DNA of 64,000 bases from Halomonas sp. (GTDB lineage Bacteria > Pseudomonadota > Gammaproteobacteria > Pseudomonadales > Halomonadaceae). The notes below the pieces were generated by a model. The model ran no database searches and was not told the DNA's origin. It was given only the letters and a program-made list of their open reading frames with translations. The DNA is taken from the NCBI RefSeq assembly GCF_020832045.1, contig NZ_JAFIFK010000068.1, forward strand, positions 62,001 through 126,000. The letters are read 5' to 3'. Made by a program: the position numbers and the translations under genes. Shown piece by piece: positions 60,371 to 64,000 of the stretch. Position 1 is the stretch's first letter. Each line of letters starts with the position of its first letter.

Positions 60371-61264
60371 ATGAATGAAATGGTTTTGCACTGGGACGAT
60401 CTGCGCGTGGTGCAGGCCATCGCCAAGGCTGGCTCGCTTGCCGGCGCTGGCCGGGGGCTTGGCGCCAGTCATGCCACGGTATTTCGGCGGCTGAACGCCA
60501 TCGAAAGCCGCCTGGGTGTGGCGCTGTTCGAGCGCTCGCGCTCGGGTTACGCGCCGACCCCGGCGGGGGAAGATCTGGCGGCTGTTGCAGAGCGGGTCGA
60601 GGCCGAGGTTCTGGGTGCCGAACGGCGCGTGGTGGGGCGCGACATGCGCCTCTCCGGCACGATTCGGGTCACCACCACCGATACGCTGCTCGTGGGCTTG
60701 CTGTCGCCGATCTTTGCCGCTTTCCAGCGTGCGCATTCCGATATCGTGCTCGAGGTAGCGGTCTCCAACCAGCTGTTCAACCTCTCCCAGCGCGACGCCG
60801 ACGTGGCGGTGCGGCCCTCATCGTCGCCACCGGAGCATCTGGTGGGGCGGCGGGTCGGCTCCATCGCTCAGGCCGTATATGCCAGATCCGACACCCCTGA
60901 GGCCTGGGTCGGTCCCGACCGTCACCTGGGCTATGCCGCACTCGACGCCTGGATGACCATGAACGGAGCGAACGAGCGCTGCCGTTACCGCGTCGACACC
61001 ATGCTCGGCATGCTGGCCGCCACCCGCGATGGGCTGGGCCGTGCCGTGTTGCCCTGCTACCTGGCCGACGTCGAGCAGGCGCTCGTGCGACTCGGCGAGC
61101 CGATCCCCGAACTCGCCACCGACCTGTGGCTGCTGACCCACCCCGACCTGCGTCGGGTGGCGCGCATTCGTACCTTCATGGTCTTCCTGGCCGAGGCGTT
61201 GACGTCCTGTGAGCCCAGCCTGGCAGGCCAGGCAGCGCGGCAGTCTCACTCGGGGAGCGCATAG
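60371..61264 (+). CDS. LysR-family regulator divergent from the quinone reductase
   Basis: The 297-residue protein has the helix-turn-helix head HWDDLRVVQAIAKAGSLAGAGRGLGASHATVFRRLNAIE and an effector-binding domain (LSGTIRVTTTDTL, DADVAVRPSSSPPEHLVGRRVG). ATG 60371 was chosen; ATG 60380 is also possible. Its last 19 bases overlap the end of the convergent PQQ dehydrogenase gene. It probably controls the neighbouring quinone reductase gene. Confidence 0.9.
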   Translation: MNEMVLHWDDLRVVQAIAKAGSLAGAGRGLGASHATVFRRLNAIESRLGVALFERSRSGYAPTPAGEDLAAVAERVEAEVLGAERRVVGRDMRLSGTIRVTTTDTLLVGLLSPIFAAFQRAHSDIVLEVAVSNQLFNLSQRDADVAVRPSSSPPEHLVGRRVGSIAQAVYARSDTPEAWVGPDRHLGYAALDAWMTMNGANERCRYRVDTMLGMLAATRDGLGRAVLPCYLADVEQALVRLGEPIPELATDLWLLTHPDLRRVARIRTFMVFLAEALTSCEPSLAGQAARQSHSGSA

Positions 61265-63681
61265 GCCATCACGCTGTCTCCCAGGCTGGTCTCGGCCTGG
61301 AAAGCGCCGCCGGCGGCAATCACCACGTACTGACGCCCCTCGTGCATATAGGTCATCGGTGTCGCCTGGCCGCCTGCCGGCAGGCGCGCCTCCCACAGCA
61401 TGTCGCCGTTGGTGTTGTCGAAAGCACGGATGTAGTCGTCCATGGCGGCACCGATGAAGGTCACGCCACCGGCTGACGTGACCGGGCCGGCACTGGTGGG
61501 CGCCCCCACGGTCATCTTCAGACGACTTGGAATACCCCAGGGGCCCTGATCGAAGCTGGTGCCAAGCGGCCGGGACCAGACCAGTTCGCCGGTGGCGATA
61601 TCGGTGGCACTGAGAAAGCCCCAGGGCGGTGCAGCACAGGGCATGTCCAGCGGTGAGAGCCAGGCACCGCGCTGTGCCGCGACCGGCGCGCCGAGCATAG
61701 GCTGAGCCTCCTGGTCGATATAGCTGGCATCATCCTCGCCGATAGAGGCGATGTTCTCCATCTCGTCGGCTTCCTCACGCGGATAGAGCACGATTCGCGC
61801 CGGCATGCGGTTGCTGTTGACGATCATCAGCCCATTCTCGAGATCGAAGGCAGCGCTGCCCCAGTTGATGCCGCCGAGAATGCCCGGGAACTGCAGCGAG
61901 CCGCCGGGGTGGTCCAGGGTTGGTGGGGTGAACATGCCTTCGTAACGCATGCGCTCGAACTGGATACGGCAGTAGAGATGATCGATGGGCGTCGCCCCCC
62001 AGGTGTGGGCGCCGCTGAAGTGCTCGACTTCCTGGCCGGGTATCGAGCCGAAGTTGGGCATGTCCGGCGAGAAGCGCTGCACCTCGGCGGTCCAGTCGCC
62101 TTCGATGGCGCCCTGGGGCACCGGCCGCTCCTCGATGGGCAGCAGGGGCTCGCCGGTTTCCCTGTCGAAGACGAACACCTGCCCGTACTTGGTTGCCTGT
62201 ACCACGGCGGCGCGGGGGCCGTCATCGGTGGGGAAGTCGATCAGCGCGGGCTGGGCGCCGAGGTCGTAGTCCCACAGGTCATGTAGCACCGTGGTGAACT
62301 TCCAGCGCACTTCGCCGCTGTCGGCTTCCACCGCCACCAGCGTCGAGGTGAACTCATCCTCTTCGGGGCTGCGGTCGCCGCCGTACTGGTCGTTGGTGGG
62401 GTTGCCGGTGGGCAGGTAGACCAGCCCCAGCTCCTCGTCGGCCGAGATCGGCGCCCATACGTTGGGCGTGCCACGAGGATAGAGCTCGCCTTCAGGCGGC
62501 TGCTCGTCCGGGGTGGTCCAGACCGAGTCCCAGGTCCACTGCCACTCTCCGGTGATGGCGTCGTAGGCGCGTACGGCGCCGGAAGGTGCATCGCGGCGCT
62601 GGTTATCGGTGACCTGATGGCCCACCACCACGACGCCGTTCACCACCGTCGGCCCCGAGGTGTTGGAGAGCAGCCCCAGCGCCTGCGGGTCCATGCGATC
62701 GTTGAGGTCCACCGTGCCGTTGTAGCCGAAGTTACTGCAGATCGAGCCGTCCTCGGCATCCAGTGCCATCAGGCGGCCGTCCAGTGTGCCAAGCAAAAGG
62801 CGACGAGGGCACTCCTCGATCGGTTCGGGAGCCTCGAAATAGGCCACCGCACGGCAGGTAGTCGAGAAAACATGTTCCTGGGCCTCCACTGCCACTTCAG
62901 GGTCGAAGTGCCACTGCTGTTCGCCGGTGCCCGGGTCCAGGGCGAACACCTGATTGCTCTGGGTGCAGACATAGAGGCTGTCGCCGATCTTCAGCGGGGT
63001 GTTCTGGAAGGCATAGGGGGCGGCGTCGCTGGGCGGCTCGTCGCCAGTGTTGAACTCCCAGGCCACCTCCAACTGATCGGCATTGTGCGGCATGATCTGG
63101 TCGGCCTCCGAAAAGCGCTGGGCCAGGTTGGTACCGCCGTAGGCAACCCAGTCCGTGTCATCCGGGGCACTCTGTTGACGGTTCTCCTCGGCGGCCAGAG
63201 TGGTGGGAGCATCGGGGCCGGAGTCGAAGATGAGCCACAGCACCGCCCCGGCGTAGCCGACGATGATCAGCACGCCGAGCAGCGGGCCGGCGTAGGGCAG
63301 GGGAGGCTGGTAATAGCCGCGACGGTACAACACGGGCAGCAGCAACAGGGCGACAGCCAGCAGGCCGGCCATCAGCCCGGTACGTGCCAACAAATCGATA
63401 TGCCAGACCGGCATCCACCCCTTGATGGCAATTTCCCAGAGCGACCAGGCAAAAGTCGCCGCGACGGTTAACGCATATAGCCACACCCCTCCAGGCAAGC
63501 CAAGTAAGAGCATGACGGCAGCAATCAGCGTGGCTAGACCGGCCAGGAGAAAATAGATCGTGCCGCCGAGGTAGAGCAGGTAAGCACCACCCAGCGACAT
63601 GGCCAGGCCGAGCAGCAGCAGAACATAGGCAAGAACGGTGACGGCCCAGCCGGCCACACCTCGTGAGGAATGCGCATCCAT
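61246..63681 (-). CDS. Membrane-bound PQQ-dependent dehydrogenase (glucose/quinate/shikimate type)
   Basis: The 811-residue protein has five N-terminal membrane helices (residues 10-150) and an eight-bladed propeller of PQQ dehydrogenases (DWVAYGGTNLAQRFS, repeated DAxTGEWQWTW-type W motifs, WDYDLGAQPALIDFP, RYEGMFTPPTLDHPGG, GGINWGSAAFD). It oxidises a sugar or cyclic polyol in the periplasm and passes electrons to ubiquinone. The W motifs and the PIDHLYCRIQFERMRYEG-like region fit the glucose/quinate group but do not settle the substrate. PQQ biosynthesis genes are not in the window. Confidence 0.92.
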   Translation of the reverse strand: MDAHSSRGVAGWAVTVLAYVLLLLGLAMSLGGAYLLYLGGTIYFLLAGLATLIAAVMLLLGLPGGVWLYALTVAATFAWSLWEIAIKGWMPVWHIDLLARTGLMAGLLAVALLLLPVLYRRGYYQPPLPYAGPLLGVLIIVGYAGAVLWLIFDSGPDAPTTLAAEENRQQSAPDDTDWVAYGGTNLAQRFSEADQIMPHNADQLEVAWEFNTGDEPPSDAAPYAFQNTPLKIGDSLYVCTQSNQVFALDPGTGEQQWHFDPEVAVEAQEHVFSTTCRAVAYFEAPEPIEECPRRLLLGTLDGRLMALDAEDGSICSNFGYNGTVDLNDRMDPQALGLLSNTSGPTVVNGVVVVGHQVTDNQRRDAPSGAVRAYDAITGEWQWTWDSVWTTPDEQPPEGELYPRGTPNVWAPISADEELGLVYLPTGNPTNDQYGGDRSPEEDEFTSTLVAVEADSGEVRWKFTTVLHDLWDYDLGAQPALIDFPTDDGPRAAVVQATKYGQVFVFDRETGEPLLPIEERPVPQGAIEGDWTAEVQRFSPDMPNFGSIPGQEVEHFSGAHTWGATPIDHLYCRIQFERMRYEGMFTPPTLDHPGGSLQFPGILGGINWGSAAFDLENGLMIVNSNRMPARIVLYPREEADEMENIASIGEDDASYIDQEAQPMLGAPVAAQRGAWLSPLDMPCAAPPWGFLSATDIATGELVWSRPLGTSFDQGPWGIPSRLKMTVGAPTSAGPVTSAGGVTFIGAAMDDYIRAFDNTNGDMLWEARLPAGGQATPMTYMHEGRQYVVIAAGGAFQAETSLGDSVMAYALPE

Positions 63682-63892
63682 GGCAATACCTGTGGTCAGG
63701 GGCGAGTAGGTCGGCCCGATTGGGGGCTCGCTTAAAGCTAGGCCACATCGAAGTTGGGTGCCATGAATGCCGGGGAATGGTTAAGGGGGGCCTGTCATTT
63801 TGGGGCTACAGGGTAATTACCTGGTATTCGTACAAGAAGAGTGATGAAAAGCCAGGAGAAGCTTTGTTGATGTGTACTGCGAAAAGGTGATT

Positions 63893-64000
63893 ATGGTGAA
63901 ACTCTCTTCCCCAGCGGCCGGGAAACCGCTACCCACGGAAGCCAAGGCCGCCTACGACATCATCGTTCGCGAGCTGGGCGAGAGCGTCGTCGGTGTCTAT
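63893..64000 (+). CDS. Probable nucleotidyltransferase (3' end cut by window)
   Basis: The frame from ATG 63893 stays open to the window edge and encodes 36 residues, MVKLSSPAAGKPLPTEA then KAAYDIIVRELGESVVGVY. The segment ELGESVVGVY at the end is where AadA-like aminoglycoside nucleotidyltransferases have the strand before their GSxxxGG active-site loop, so this family is likely but the active site lies outside the window. AAGGTGA lies 3 bases before the ATG. The 211 bases upstream show an imperfect palindrome CAGGGTAATTACCTG and nothing else. Confidence 0.5.
   Translation, partial: MVKLSSPAAGKPLPTEAKAAYDIIVRELGESVVGVY

Noticed and set aside
63663-63890. 75-codon rightward frame before the last gene
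   Set aside because: It overlaps the start of the PQQ dehydrogenase gene, lacks a ribosome site and has unlikely composition.
1-64000. tRNA, rRNA, CRISPR arrays, integrases or complete insertion sequences
   Set aside because: None was seen in any intergenic region on either strand by eye; a tRNAscan or CRISPR finder run was not possible here.

Overview
The window is a 64 kb chromosomal segment of a high-GC gammaproteobacterium. By its gene complement (LuxS, YcaQ, PA4780-type RIO kinase, DUF3008 protein, MexEF-OprN-type pump, SoxR, periplasmic AroQ, membrane PQQ dehydrogenase) and codon use it looks most like a Halomonas-type (Halomonadaceae) environmental bacterium; that placement is inference from family resemblance, not from a marker phylogeny. 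No rRNA, tRNA, CRISPR array, phage or intact insertion sequence was found. Both ends cut genes: luxS on the left, a probable nucleotidyltransferase on the right.

Layout. 1-7.1 kb: luxS end, ycaQ, an MscS channel, then a lipoprotein and the overlapping membrane trio DUF2157/DUF4401/GDYXXLXY. 7.1-8.3 kb: a VIT/CCC1 transporter and the deletion remnant of a CatB/Vat-type acetyltransferase. 8.3-13.6 kb: a sigma-54 module in which an AcoR-type activator faces a flavin monooxygenase and a butanediol-dehydrogenase-like enzyme behind a readable -24/-12 promoter. 13.7-16.6 kb: YghU-type GST, GNAT, YjdM, two small proteins, an RlpA-like protein with a possibly sequestered ribosome site. 16.8-20.5 kb: two diguanylate cyclases, the first behind a highly structured leader RNA ending in a terminator. 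20.6-26.5 kb: NTF2-like protein, glycerophosphodiesterase, LysE/AraC pair, an unlisted 52-residue gene with its own promoter and terminator, and two paralogous 103-residue proteins of unknown function around a CurA-type reductase. 26.7-40.3 kb: a large AsmA protein with an internal duplication, another cyclase, a lipoamide-dehydrogenase-like enzyme, a degenerate GGDEF-EAL protein, tautomerase/creatininase/hydrolase genes, and a DUF883-like/DUF1469/DUF3618 envelope operon. 40.4-45.5 kb: an M24 amidohydrolase, then soxR, a GST and an ABC exporter with a SoxR box in its promoter. 45.5-52.7 kb: LysR regulator divergent from a complete RND tripartite pump. 52.9-64 kb: dbpA, RIO kinase, an EAL phosphodiesterase, a chemoreceptor with a FliA promoter, a lipoprotein chorismate mutase, a quinone-reductase-like flavoprotein with a divergent LysR, and a PQQ dehydrogenase.

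Themes. Five genes belong to cyclic-di-GMP signalling, and a chemoreceptor lies beside the one intact EAL gene. Several units deal with oxidants or toxic compounds (SoxR with ABC exporter and GST, MexEF-OprN-like pump, GSTs, quinone reductase, YcaQ). The observations most worth testing are the structured RNA in front of a cyclase (17771-17950), the sigma-54/AcoR oxidation module, the duplicated 103-residue protein family, the small 52-residue gene, and the acetyltransferase remnant.
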